NCBI GenBank assembly: GCA_016709875.1
Contig: JADJLZ010000001.1
Coordinates: 682,001-746,000, forward strand
Direction of reading: 5' to 3'
DNA from: Planctomycetota bacterium
GTDB taxonomy: Bacteria > Planctomycetota > UBA1135 > GCA-002686595
DNA length: 64,000 nucleotides
Position numbers and translations under genes: made by a program. The notes beneath the pieces are model-generated. The model was not told where the DNA came from and did no database searches. It worked only from the letters and a program-made list of their open reading frames with translations. Below, piece by piece: positions 8,910-16,593 of this stretch. How positions within the stretch are numbered: the first letter of the stretch is position 1; the number at the start of each line of letters is the position of its first letter.

Positions 8910-9673
8910 ATCCCGAGACCCTCTCGGTCCCTGCGCTGGCGAACGCCGCCGCCCCGGACACCATTCTCGCCGCCCGTGGCATCACGCGCAGCTTTCAGAT
9001 CGGCTCCGAGAAGCTCGAAGTGCTGCACGGCGTGGACCTCGAGTTGCGGCGCGGCGAATTGCTCGCGCTGGTCGGGCAGTCGGGCGCGGGCAAGTCGACG
9101 CTGCTGCACATCCTGGGCCTGCTCGATCCGCCCACGAGCGGCACGGTCGAGCTCGACGGCGAGAGCGCCTGGAAGCTCTCGGTCGAGCGCCGCGCGAGCC
9201 TGCGCAACCGCAAGCTCGGCTTCGTGTTCCAGTTCTACCACCTGCTGCCCGAGCTGAACGCGCTCGAGAACGTGCTCCTGCCCGCGATGATCGCCTACTC
9301 CGCCATGGAGTACGGCGGCCGCAAGAAGGAGCTGCGCGCGCGCGCCGAGGCGGCGCTCGAGCGCTTCGGGCTCAGCACGCGGCTCAAGCACCGGCCGGCA
9401 CAGCTCTCCGGCGGCGAGCGCCAACGCGTGGCGATCGCACGCGCGCTGTTCCTCGACCCGCCGATCCTGATCGCCGACGAGCCGACCGGGAACCTCGACA
9501 GCGCGACCGGCGAGAAGGTGCTCGAGCTGCTGCTCGAGGAGCAGCGCAAGCGCTCGCTCTCGATGCTGCTCGTGACGCACGACGAGCGCGTCGCGCGGCG
9601 TTGCAAGCGCGTCGTGACGATGCGCGACGGGCGGATCGAGTCCGAGGCGTTCCCGGGTGCGGCGGCGGGCTGA
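8906..9673 (+). CDS. lolD: LolD-like ABC transporter ATP-binding protein
   Basis: A 255-residue ATPase. Walker A 'GQSGAGKST', the Q-loop in 'FVFQFYHLLPELNALENV', signature 'LSGGERQRVAIARAL' and Walker B 'ILIADEPTGNLDS' are all intact; the 'FYHLLPE' stretch and 'EPTGNLD' are characteristic of the LolD/MacB group. The ATG at 8906 overlaps the permease stop. It would energise the upstream permease. The first ~27 residues before 'ARGITRSFQIG' are an Ala-rich extension not usual for LolD. Confidence 0.9.
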   Translation: MNPETLSVPALANAAAPDTILAARGITRSFQIGSEKLEVLHGVDLELRRGELLALVGQSGAGKSTLLHILGLLDPPTSGTVELDGESAWKLSVERRASLRNRKLGFVFQFYHLLPELNALENVLLPAMIAYSAMEYGGRKKELRARAEAALERFGLSTRLKHRPAQLSGGERQRVAIARALFLDPPILIADEPTGNLDSATGEKVLELLLEEQRKRSLSMLLVTHDERVARRCKRVVTMRDGRIESEAFPGAAAG

Positions 9674-9727
9674 GGCCCCCCCGGCCTACCGCCAGCTGCG
9701 TATCCAGTCGCCCTGTGCCGCTGGACG

Positions 9728-10186
9728 ATGTCCTCCCGCCGCCACGCGATGGATCCCAAGCTCGATTCGCTCCAGGCCACGCAGGGCCGTCTGATTCTCG
9801 GCCCGGAGCTCGAATCGGGCCACGAGTTGCTCGACCGCGAGCACCGCGAGCTCTTCGCGCTGGGCAACGCCGCGCTCGAAGCGCTGGCCAGGCCCGACAG
9901 CAGCCGCCCCGCAGTCCACTCGGCGCTGGACGCGCTCGTGGTCCACCTGGTGCGCCACTTCACCGACGAGGAACGCGTGCTCGCGCAGTGTGGTTACGAG
10001 CACCTCGAGGAACACCGCCGTGCGCACAAGGCGCTGCTCGCGCGCGCGCACGAGCTCGAAATGCACGCCGAGGCCGGCACGATCAGTATCACGGAGCTCG
10101 CCGAGTACCTCGCCCACGACGTGGTCCAGATGCATCTCGTCAAGACCGACCGGCTCTTCTTCCCCAGCCTGCGCGCGCAGCGCTAG
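9728..10186 (+). CDS. Bacteriohemerythrin
   Basis: A 152-residue single-domain O2-binding protein. All hemerythrin ligand motifs are visible in order: 'SGHELLDREH', 'HFTDEE', 'EEHRRAHK' (HxxxH) and 'HLVKTD' (HxxxxD), enough for a di-iron centre. No sensor or output domain is attached, so it would act as a soluble oxygen carrier or scavenger. A second in-frame ATG lies at 9749. The gene converges on nadK; the two stop codons share the palindrome CTAG at 10183-10186. Confidence 0.88.
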   Translation: MSSRRHAMDPKLDSLQATQGRLILGPELESGHELLDREHRELFALGNAALEALARPDSSRPAVHSALDALVVHLVRHFTDEERVLAQCGYEHLEEHRRAHKALLARAHELEMHAEAGTISITELAEYLAHDVVQMHLVKTDRLFFPSLRAQR

Positions 10187-11139
10187 AGCGCGCCGTCGTC
10201 GGCGGGATGCGTCGGGCGGCCCGCGCGTGCGGGTTCCTCGCCCTCGATCATGCCCTTCCAGCCCAGTCGGTCGCGCAGCCGGCGGTAGGGATCGAGTCCG
10301 GGCTGGGCGAGCAAGGGGAAGGGCACGGGATGGCGCGTCACGCGCAACTGCTCGCCCTGCTGCACCGGGAAGAAGCCCTGGCCGTCGACCACGAGCGTCG
10401 CGATGCCGCTGGAGTACTTGAGTTCGAGCACGAGTTCGGCGGTGGGCTCGATCACGATCGGCCGGTGCGAGAGGCTGTGCGGGCAGATCGGCGTCACGAC
10501 CAGCGCCTCGAGCGTGGGCGAGAGCACCGGGCCGCCCGCGGCGAGCGAGTAGGCCGTCGAGCCCGAGGGCGTCGCCAGGATCAATCCGTCCGCGCGGTAG
10601 TCGGTCACCCAGCGGCCGCCGGCCGAGAGCGACAGTTCGAGCATGCCCTGGAAGGCGCCGCGCGTCAGCACGATGTCGTTGAGCGCCACCACGTGCGTGG
10701 GCGCCTTGCCGTGCGTGTGCAGTTCGGCCTGCAGGCGCATGCGCGGCTCGAGCGAGCGCGCACCGGCGAGGATGCCGTCGAGCACCTCCTGCCAGTGCAG
10801 CGCCTCGGCCGAGGTCAGGAAGCCCACGCGGCCGAAGTTGATTCCGAGCGTCGGCACCGGGTCGTCGGCGAAGGCGCGCACGGCCGCGAGGATCGTCCCG
10901 TCGCCGCCGAGCACGACCACCAGATCAGGGCGGGCGCCGCGCATCGCGGGCGGCAGATCCGCGAAGGCGCGCACGTCGTCGGCGACCTGCACCTCGACAC
11001 GCTTGGCCAGCCAGGCGCGCAGGTGCTGCAGCAGGTCGCGCACGCTGGGCTTGCGTCCGTCGGCGAGCACCAGCACGCGGCCGATGGGCGCCCGCGCGTC
11101 GCCGCGGCTCGAACTCTCCGTGGCGCTGACGTGCTTCAT
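10183..11139 (-). CDS. nadK: NAD kinase
   Basis: A 318-residue ATP-dependent NAD kinase making NADP. The GGDGT phosphate-binding motif ('VVVLGGDGTIL', about residue 77) and the conserved 'NDIVLTRG' and 'DGLILATPSGSTAYSLAAGGP' blocks are present. It is the last gene of the minus-strand block xseB-ispA-dxs-nadK and starts 4 bp after the dxs stop. The C-terminal ~25 residues are a charged extension beyond the family core. Confidence 0.94.
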   Translation of the reverse strand: MKHVSATESSSRGDARAPIGRVLVLADGRKPSVRDLLQHLRAWLAKRVEVQVADDVRAFADLPPAMRGARPDLVVVLGGDGTILAAVRAFADDPVPTLGINFGRVGFLTSAEALHWQEVLDGILAGARSLEPRMRLQAELHTHGKAPTHVVALNDIVLTRGAFQGMLELSLSAGGRWVTDYRADGLILATPSGSTAYSLAAGGPVLSPTLEALVVTPICPHSLSHRPIVIEPTAELVLELKYSSGIATLVVDGQGFFPVQQGEQLRVTRHPVPFPLLAQPGLDPYRRLRDRLGWKGMIEGEEPARAGRPTHPADDGAL

Positions 11140-11143
11140 GGAT

Positions 11144-13108
11144 TCAGACGTGCGCCGGGGTGAGCAGCGAGCGCACGGAGCGCTCGATGCCTTCGGCGTC
11201 GAGACCGGCGTCGGCGAGCTGTTCCTCGCGCGTGGTGCGGTGTTCGAGGAAGCGGTCGGGCAGCGCGAGCAGTCGCACGCGCGGTGGGGCGCCCGGGACC
11301 TGGTTCAGCGCCTCGAGCACGGCCGAGCCGAAGCCGCCCGCGCGCTGGTGCTCCTCGAGCGTCACGATCCAGCGGTATTTCTGCGCGTGACGCGCGAGCA
11401 ACTCGCTGTCGATCGGCTTGGCGAAGCGCGCGTCGACGAGGCCCACGTGCAAGCCACTCGCCGCGAGGCGTTCGTGCGCCTCGAGCGCCTGGTTCACGAG
11501 CGCACCGTAGGCCCAGATCACCAGGCCCTCGCCCTGCGCGAGCACCTCGGCCTTGCCCGGCTCCATCGCCGCGCGCTCGCTCTTGTGGATGCGCTCCTCG
11601 GCCGGGCAGTTGTCGCGCGGAAAGCGCAGCGCGAAGGGCCCGTCGAGTCGGAAGCCCAGCTCGAGCATGCGCTCGAGGTCGCTCGCGTCGCGCGGCGCGG
11701 CGAGCACCAGGCCCGGCAGCGTGCGCAGGAAGGCGATGTCGAACACGCCGTTGTGCGTCGGGCCGTCGCCGCCGACGAGACCCGCGCGGTCGAGCGCGAG
11801 CACGACCGGCAGGTGCTGCAGCGCGATCTCCTGGAAGACCTGGTCGTAGCCGCGCTGCAGGAAGGTCGAGTAGATCGCCGCGATCGGGCGCAAGCCGCCC
11901 TTGGCCATGCCCGCCGCCATCGCCAGCGCGTGTTGCTCGGTGATGCCCGTGTCGTGGAAGCGCGCGGGGAAGCGTTCGGCGAAGGCGTCGAGGCCCGTTC
12001 CGCTGGGCATCGCGGCCGTGATCGCGTGCACGCGCAGGTCGCGCTCGGAGATGCGCAGCAGCGCGTCGGCAAAGGCCTTGGTGTAGGCCGGTCCCGCCGG
12101 TCGCGGCACGCGGCCGTTCGCGGGCGCGAGCTTCGCGGAGTCAGCGCCGGCGCTCTTCGCGGGCTCCGCGGCCTTCACGCCGTGCACGCGCTCGGGGTGT
12201 GTCGGCGCTTTGGGGTGGCCCTTGCCCTTCTCGGTCAGGATGTGCAGCAGCACGACGCCGTCGAGCGCGCGCACGCGTTCGAGGTGCTCGACCAGCAACT
12301 CGACGTCGTGGCCGTCGATCGGGCCGACGTAGGTGACACCCAGCTCCTCGAAGATGTGGCCGGGCACGACCGCGTGGCGCATCACCTCGCCGATCTGCTG
12401 CCAGGCGCGGTCGATCTTGCGGCCCACGAGCGGGATCGCCGCGACCAGGCCACCGAACTCCTGCTGCGCGCGCTGCACGAGGCGGTTGGAGCGGATTTTC
12501 GAAAGGTAGCGCGCGAGCGCGCCGACCGACTTCGAGATCGACCACTCGTTGTCGTTGAGCACGACCAACAGGCGCGCGCCACTCGCGGCAGCGTGGTTCA
12601 GGCCCTCGAACGCCACGCCCGCACCGAGCGAAGCGTCGCCGACCAGCGCGACGACCTGCGGCGGGCGCGGCTCGTGCTGCGTCGCCAACGAGAGTCCGAG
12701 CGCGAGGCTGATCGCGGTGCCCGCGTGTCCGGTGTGGAACAGGTCGTACTCGGACTCCTCGGGGTTCGTGAAGCCGCACATGCCTCCCGATTGCCGCAAG
12801 AGGTCGAAGCCCTCGCGGCGGCCGGTCAGGATCTTGTGCGGATAGCACTGGTGGCTGACGTCGAAGACCAGCCGGTCGCGCCGGAAGTCGAAGACGTAGT
12901 GCAGCGCGGTCGTGAGCTCGACCGTACCCAGGTTCGAGCCGAGGTGGCCGCCGGTGCGCTGCACCGTGTCGAGCAGGAAGCCGCGCATCGCGCTGCAAAC
13001 GCGCGGGAGCTGGCCGACTTCCAGGCGCTTCAGGTCCGCGGGGCTGGCCAGGCTCGCGAGCAGGGCCTGGCCCTCGAGGGTGGGCTGCGGGGTGGGTTCG
13101 GACTTCAT
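11144..13108 (-). CDS. dxs: 1-deoxy-D-xylulose-5-phosphate synthase
   Basis: A 654-residue TPP-dependent enzyme that condenses pyruvate and glyceraldehyde 3-phosphate in the first step of the MEP isoprenoid pathway. The N-terminal transketolase part carries the TPP-binding 'GDASLGAGVAFEGLNHA' and 'VVLNDNEWSIS'; the central pyrimidine-binding part has 'GITEQHALAMAAGMAKGG'; the C-terminal transketolase domain has 'RFAKPID'. Length fits the family, with a short Ala/Pro-rich linker near residue 315. It lies directly downstream of ispA (25 bp), so precursor and prenyl-chain synthesis are co-transcribed. Confidence 0.96.
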   Translation of the reverse strand: MKSEPTPQPTLEGQALLASLASPADLKRLEVGQLPRVCSAMRGFLLDTVQRTGGHLGSNLGTVELTTALHYVFDFRRDRLVFDVSHQCYPHKILTGRREGFDLLRQSGGMCGFTNPEESEYDLFHTGHAGTAISLALGLSLATQHEPRPPQVVALVGDASLGAGVAFEGLNHAAASGARLLVVLNDNEWSISKSVGALARYLSKIRSNRLVQRAQQEFGGLVAAIPLVGRKIDRAWQQIGEVMRHAVVPGHIFEELGVTYVGPIDGHDVELLVEHLERVRALDGVVLLHILTEKGKGHPKAPTHPERVHGVKAAEPAKSAGADSAKLAPANGRVPRPAGPAYTKAFADALLRISERDLRVHAITAAMPSGTGLDAFAERFPARFHDTGITEQHALAMAAGMAKGGLRPIAAIYSTFLQRGYDQVFQEIALQHLPVVLALDRAGLVGGDGPTHNGVFDIAFLRTLPGLVLAAPRDASDLERMLELGFRLDGPFALRFPRDNCPAEERIHKSERAAMEPGKAEVLAQGEGLVIWAYGALVNQALEAHERLAASGLHVGLVDARFAKPIDSELLARHAQKYRWIVTLEEHQRAGGFGSAVLEALNQVPGAPPRVRLLALPDRFLEHRTTREEQLADAGLDAEGIERSVRSLLTPAHV

Positions 13109-13132
13109 GCCGGGAGTCCCAGTATCCCCCCT

Positions 13133-14011
13133 CTAGCGCTCGCGGTCGAGGACGAGTTCGACCAGGGCGTCGAGCGGCTCGCCCGCGCGCACGCCGAGCT
13201 CCCCCGCCGCCGCTCGCGCGGCCTGCGCGAGCTCACTCGCGGCCGCGCGGGCCCCTGCAAGGCCCAGGGCCGCGACCAGCGTCGGTTTGGAGGCGCGCTG
13301 GTCCTTGCCCGGCGTCTTGCCCAGGCCCTCGGCGGTGCCCGTGACGTCGAGGATGTCGTCGGTTGCCTGGAAGGCCAGACCGAGCGCGAGGCCGAACGCT
13401 CGCGCCCGCTCGGCCTGCGCGGCTGGAGCCCCCGCGGCCAGCGCGCCGAGCTCGGCCGAGGCCGCGAGCAGCGCCGCGGTCTTGCGCAGGTGGATTGCCT
13501 GGACCAATTCGCGCGAGGCCGTGGCGCCGCCCGATTCGAGGTCGAGCGCCTGACCGCCGACCATGGCCGCCGCGCCCGCACCCCGCGCGAGCGCCACGAC
13601 GAGTTCGGCCCCGCGCGGCGCGCGCGCGAGCAGGGCAAAGCTCTCGGTCAGCAGCGCGTCGCCGACGAGCACCGCGAGCGCCTCGCCGTAGACCTTGTGG
13701 CAGGTCGGGCGGCCGCGGCGCAGGTCGTCGTCGTCCATGCACGGCAGGTCGTCGTGCACGAGGCTGTAGGTGTGCAGCATCTCGACCGCGACGGCGGGCA
13801 GCTCGGCGGACTGCGCGCTGCCACCACAGTGCTCGCACGTGAGGCGCACGAGGGCGGGCCGCAGGCGCTTGCCCGGGCCGAGCAGCGCGTAGCGCATCGC
13901 CTCGCGCAGGCGCTCGGGCACGTCGCCCTGCGCGAGCTCGCGCTCGAGCAGCGGCTCGGTCCATTTCCGCAGCTCGAGGAACCGGCCCGCGAGCTCGCCC
14001 GCCGGGCTCAT
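13133..14011 (-). CDS. ispA: Polyprenyl (farnesyl/geranylgeranyl) diphosphate synthase
   Basis: A 292-residue prenyl chain elongating enzyme. The first Asp-rich motif lies in 'HDDLPCMDDDDLRRG' and the second in 'QATDDILDVTG'. The ATG at 14011 overlaps the xseB stop (14008-14010). An upstream in-frame extension exists but reads as low-complexity Arg-rich sequence inside xseB and is not taken. Product chain length cannot be read with confidence. Genomic order xseB-ispA-dxs is widely conserved. Confidence 0.93.
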   Translation of the reverse strand: MSPAGELAGRFLELRKWTEPLLERELAQGDVPERLREAMRYALLGPGKRLRPALVRLTCEHCGGSAQSAELPAVAVEMLHTYSLVHDDLPCMDDDDLRRGRPTCHKVYGEALAVLVGDALLTESFALLARAPRGAELVVALARGAGAAAMVGGQALDLESGGATASRELVQAIHLRKTAALLAASAELGALAAGAPAAQAERARAFGLALGLAFQATDDILDVTGTAEGLGKTPGKDQRASKPTLVAALGLAGARAAASELAQAARAAAGELGVRAGEPLDALVELVLDRER

Positions 14012-14280
14012 CCGCCCCCCGCGCGCGCGTCGGGATCGCCGGCGAACGGCGCGCTCGTGCCATCGGCGCCGAGTTCCTCGACGCGCTTGCGGAAGGACTC
14101 GAGCGTCGTGCGACACTCGCGCAGGAGCTTGACACCCTCCTGGTAACGCGCGATCGAGGCCTCGAGCCCCAGACCGCCGTGCTCGAGTTCGCCGACGAGC
14201 GCCTCGAGCCGCTCGAGGCGCTGGTCGAAGCCCGCGTCGGGCGGCGTGTCCGCACTGTCATCCTTGTTCCGGGCAGCCAT
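14008..14280 (-). CDS. xseB: Exodeoxyribonuclease VII small subunit
   Basis: A 90-residue protein with the typical XseB helical core ('FDQRLERLEALVGELEHGG' then 'SIARYQEGVKLLRECRTTL'). With XseA it forms exonuclease VII, which degrades single-stranded DNA; no xseA is in this window. First gene of the minus-strand block. A TAGACT hexamer lies 8 nt before its ATG and no Shine-Dalgarno is visible. Confidence 0.92.
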   Translation of the reverse strand: MAARNKDDSADTPPDAGFDQRLERLEALVGELEHGGLGLEASIARYQEGVKLLRECRTTLESFRKRVEELGADGTSAPFAGDPDARAGGG

Positions 14281-14288
14281 GTGCGCGC

Positions 14289-14294
14289 AGTCTA
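14289..14294 (-). promoter_or_regulatory. -10-like element TAGACT before xseB
   Basis: The minus-strand hexamer ends 8 nt before the xseB ATG. A weak TTCCTT lies 17 nt further upstream. The spacing predicts a leaderless transcript for xseB-ispA-dxs-nadK. Confidence 0.5.
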
Positions 14295-14320
14295 GCGCGC
14301 GTGTTTGCTACAAGGAACCC

Positions 14321-14677
14321 ATGCGATTCACGACCACAGCTCTCGTCCTCGCGGGCGTCGTCCTCGGCGCCTGCTCCAAGGCGGCGCCCAGCGCAGGCCC
14401 GGTCGACGGCGCGGCGCTCTTCCGCGAACAGAATTGCGTCCAATGCCACGGCCCCGACGGCTCCGGCTCGAACCTCGCGCCGACGCTACACGGCAAGCAG
14501 GGCCTGTGGACGCGCGAGACGCTGGCTGAGTACATCGCGAACTCTCCCGCCTACGCCGCGCACGACGAGCGCTTGAAGGAGCAGGCGACGCACTACTCCC
14601 TGCCGATGACGAGCTATCCGGGGCTGAGCCTCGAGCAGCGACTGGCGCTGGCCGACCTCGTGCTCGGAATGAAATGA
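14321..14677 (+). CDS. Cytochrome c lipoprotein
   Basis: A 118-residue exported monoheme cytochrome c. The signal peptide ends in a lipobox ('VVLGAC', Cys about residue 17), so it is probably lipid-anchored. The heme site is 'CVQCH' (about residue 43), followed by the family-typical 'G.DGSGSNLAPTL'; a Met ligand may come from 'SLPMTSYPGL'. The ATG at 14321 is preceded by 'AAGGA' at a suitable distance. It diverges from xseB. It may be an electron carrier; no oxidase or partner gene is adjacent. Confidence 0.88.
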   Translation: MRFTTTALVLAGVVLGACSKAAPSAGPVDGAALFREQNCVQCHGPDGSGSNLAPTLHGKQGLWTRETLAEYIANSPAYAAHDERLKEQATHYSLPMTSYPGLSLEQRLALADLVLGMK

Positions 14678-14683
14678 GGCGCG

Positions 14684-15334
14684 CTAGATGCGCCGGCCGA
14701 TCCACAGGCCATCGCCCAGCGGCAGGATCGCGCTCTCGAACTCGGTCCTGCGCGCCATCTGCTCGTTGAAGGCGCGCACCGCCGGCACGTCCGGATCGCT
14801 GGGCTGCTCGTCGAAGAGCTGGCCGAAGGCGAAGGCGTTGTCGACCAGCACGATCCCGCCCGGGCGCAGGATGCGCGCAGCCTGCTCGAGGTAGGCGGGA
14901 TAGCCGCCCTTGTCGGCGTCGACGAGCACCAGGTCGACGCTGCGCGCAGCCAGCGCCGCGAGGCTCGTGCGCGCATCGCCCTCGATCACCTCGACCCGTC
15001 CGGCGACGTCCGAGCGCGCGATCCACTCGCGCGCGAAGGCCGCGTGCTTGCGCGAGAGCTCCAGCGTGCGCACGCGGCCCTGCGCCCCGAGCGCGCGCGC
15101 CATGCGGATCGCGGCGTAGCCTGCGAGCGTGCCCACCTCGACCACCTCGCGCGCGCCGATCGCGCCGAGCAGGATCGCGACGAAGGCCGCCTGCTCGGGC
15201 GCGATCCAGATCGGCGGAATGCCCTGCGCGGCAGCCGCGCTCTTCAGCGCGACGAGGAAGTCGTCGTCCCCGCGCGCGTGCGCCGCGAGGTACGGACCGA
15301 GGCGTGCGTCGACCAGCGAGGGTTGTTCGGACAT
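14684..15334 (-). CDS. Class I SAM-dependent O-methyltransferase (caffeoyl-CoA OMT family)
   Basis: A 216-residue methyltransferase of the Methyltransf_3 family. The SAM-binding motif is 'VVEVGTLAGYAAIRMA', followed by 'LVLVDADKGGYPAYLEQA' and 'GGIVLVDNAFAFGQL', which hold the conserved Asp/Asn metal-binding region of cation-dependent catechol-type O-methyltransferases. Natural substrate unknown. Its ATG overlaps the stop of the upstream ABC ATPase by one base, so the two are coupled. Confidence 0.88.
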   Translation of the reverse strand: MSEQPSLVDARLGPYLAAHARGDDDFLVALKSAAAAQGIPPIWIAPEQAAFVAILLGAIGAREVVEVGTLAGYAAIRMARALGAQGRVRTLELSRKHAAFAREWIARSDVAGRVEVIEGDARTSLAALAARSVDLVLVDADKGGYPAYLEQAARILRPGGIVLVDNAFAFGQLFDEQPSDPDVPAVRAFNEQMARRTEFESAILPLGDGLWIGRRI

Positions 15335-16125
15335 CAGGCGTTTCTCCAGGGCATCACGAACGGACGCGTGCCGCCGCCCGCGAGCGCGCGCTCGCCGAAC
15401 GCGAGGTGCTCGCCGTAGACAGGCGTCAGCGTGCGCGGCGAGAGGACCGCGGCGGCGTCACCGTCGGCGACCACACGCCCCTGGCGCAGCAGCACCAGGC
15501 GTGTCGCGAACTGCCCGGCGAGGTTCAGGTCGTGCGTCGCGACCACGACCGTGTTGCCACGCGCGCGAGAGAGCTCGAGCAGTTCGAAGACGCGGATCTG
15601 GTGCTCGGGGTCGAGCGCGCTCGTGGGCTCGTCGATCAGCACCAGCGGCGCCTGCTGCACGAGAGCACGCGCGATCAGCACGCGCTGGCGCTGTCCGCCG
15701 GAGAGCTCGCCCAGACCGCGCTGCGCGAACTCGGCGGCGTCGCAACTCTCGAGCGCCTCGCGCACGAGCTCCTGGTCGTGCGCCGCGACGCGGTTCCAGC
15801 GCGCCAGGTGCGCGTAACGGCCCGAGAGCACGAAATCCTCGACGCGCACCTCGGGCAGCGCAGGCAGGTACTGAGGCACGAGCGCGACACGCCGCGCGCG
15901 CTCGCGCGGAGTGAGTCCCCAGACGTCGGCCCCATCGAGCTCGACGCGCCCGGAAAGCGGCGCGAGCAGGCCGGCGCACAGGCGCAGGAGCGTGCTCTTG
16001 CCGCAGCCGTTGGGCCCGATCAGGCACACGAGCTCGGCGCCGTCGACCGCGAGCGACAGGCCGTCCACGGCGCGGATCGGGCCGGGGTACTCGAAGGCGA
16101 GCTCGCGAGCGGAGAGGCGCGGCAC
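15334..16125 (-). CDS. ABC transporter ATP-binding protein (FecE/BtuD-like)
   Basis: A 263-residue ATPase with Walker A 'GPNGCGKSTLL', signature 'LSGGQRQRVLIARAL' and Walker B 'LVLIDEPTSALD'. The overall pattern ('VALVPQYLPALPEVRVEDFV') resembles ATPases of iron-siderophore or cobalamin importers. No permease or binding protein is adjacent, so the partner is elsewhere. Start is uncertain: GTG at 16125 gives the normal N terminus 'VPRLSARELAFEYPG'; an in-frame TTG at 16137 would overlap the OsmC stop as TTGA. Confidence 0.85.
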   Translation of the reverse strand: MPRLSARELAFEYPGPIRAVDGLSLAVDGAELVCLIGPNGCGKSTLLRLCAGLLAPLSGRVELDGADVWGLTPRERARRVALVPQYLPALPEVRVEDFVLSGRYAHLARWNRVAAHDQELVREALESCDAAEFAQRGLGELSGGQRQRVLIARALVQQAPLVLIDEPTSALDPEHQIRVFELLELSRARGNTVVVATHDLNLAGQFATRLVLLRQGRVVADGDAAAVLSPRTLTPVYGEHLAFGERALAGGGTRPFVMPWRNA

Positions 16126-16133
16126 GCTCGGCC

Positions 16134-16565
16134 TCAAGCGCTCTGCGCGGGCGCGCCCCACTCGAAGTGCACCGGGATCTCGACCGAGGGCAGCAGGCTC
16201 TGGTGCACCGGGCAGGTGTGCGCGGTGCGCTCGAGCGTCGCACGCGCGCGCTCGTCGTGCTCGCCGGCCATCGTGAGCCAGACCTCGAGCTTGCCGATGC
16301 GGCGCACCGGGTCGGAGACCATGCTCTTCTCGACGCGCACGCGGCTGCCCTCGATCTTCCAGCCGTGGCGCTGCGCCACGATGCCCATCACGGTCAGCAT
16401 GCAGCTGCCGAGCGCCGTCGCGACGAGGTCGGTCGGGGAGAAGCTCTCGCCCTTGCCGTGGTTGTCGAGCGGAGCGTCGGTGTGCAGCGCTGCGGCGGAC
16501 GGTCCGTGGACGGCGCGTGTGCGCAAGCCGCCCTCGTAGCGGATCTGGATCTCGACCATGCGCAC
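16134..16565 (-). CDS. OsmC family protein
   Basis: A 143-residue OsmC/Ohr-superfamily protein. The conserved 'SPTDLVATALGSCMLTVMG' carries the first reactive Cys and 'AHTCPVHQSLLPSVEI' the second, as in thiol-dependent peroxidases of this group. An ATG two codons later (16559) is an equally good start. It precedes the orphan ABC ATPase with 8 bp or less between coding regions. Confidence 0.9.
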   Translation of the reverse strand: MRMVEIQIRYEGGLRTRAVHGPSAAALHTDAPLDNHGKGESFSPTDLVATALGSCMLTVMGIVAQRHGWKIEGSRVRVEKSMVSDPVRRIGKLEVWLTMAGEHDERARATLERTAHTCPVHQSLLPSVEIPVHFEWGAPAQSA

Positions 16566-16593
16566 CAGCGTACACCGCAGCGCGCGCGGTCGG

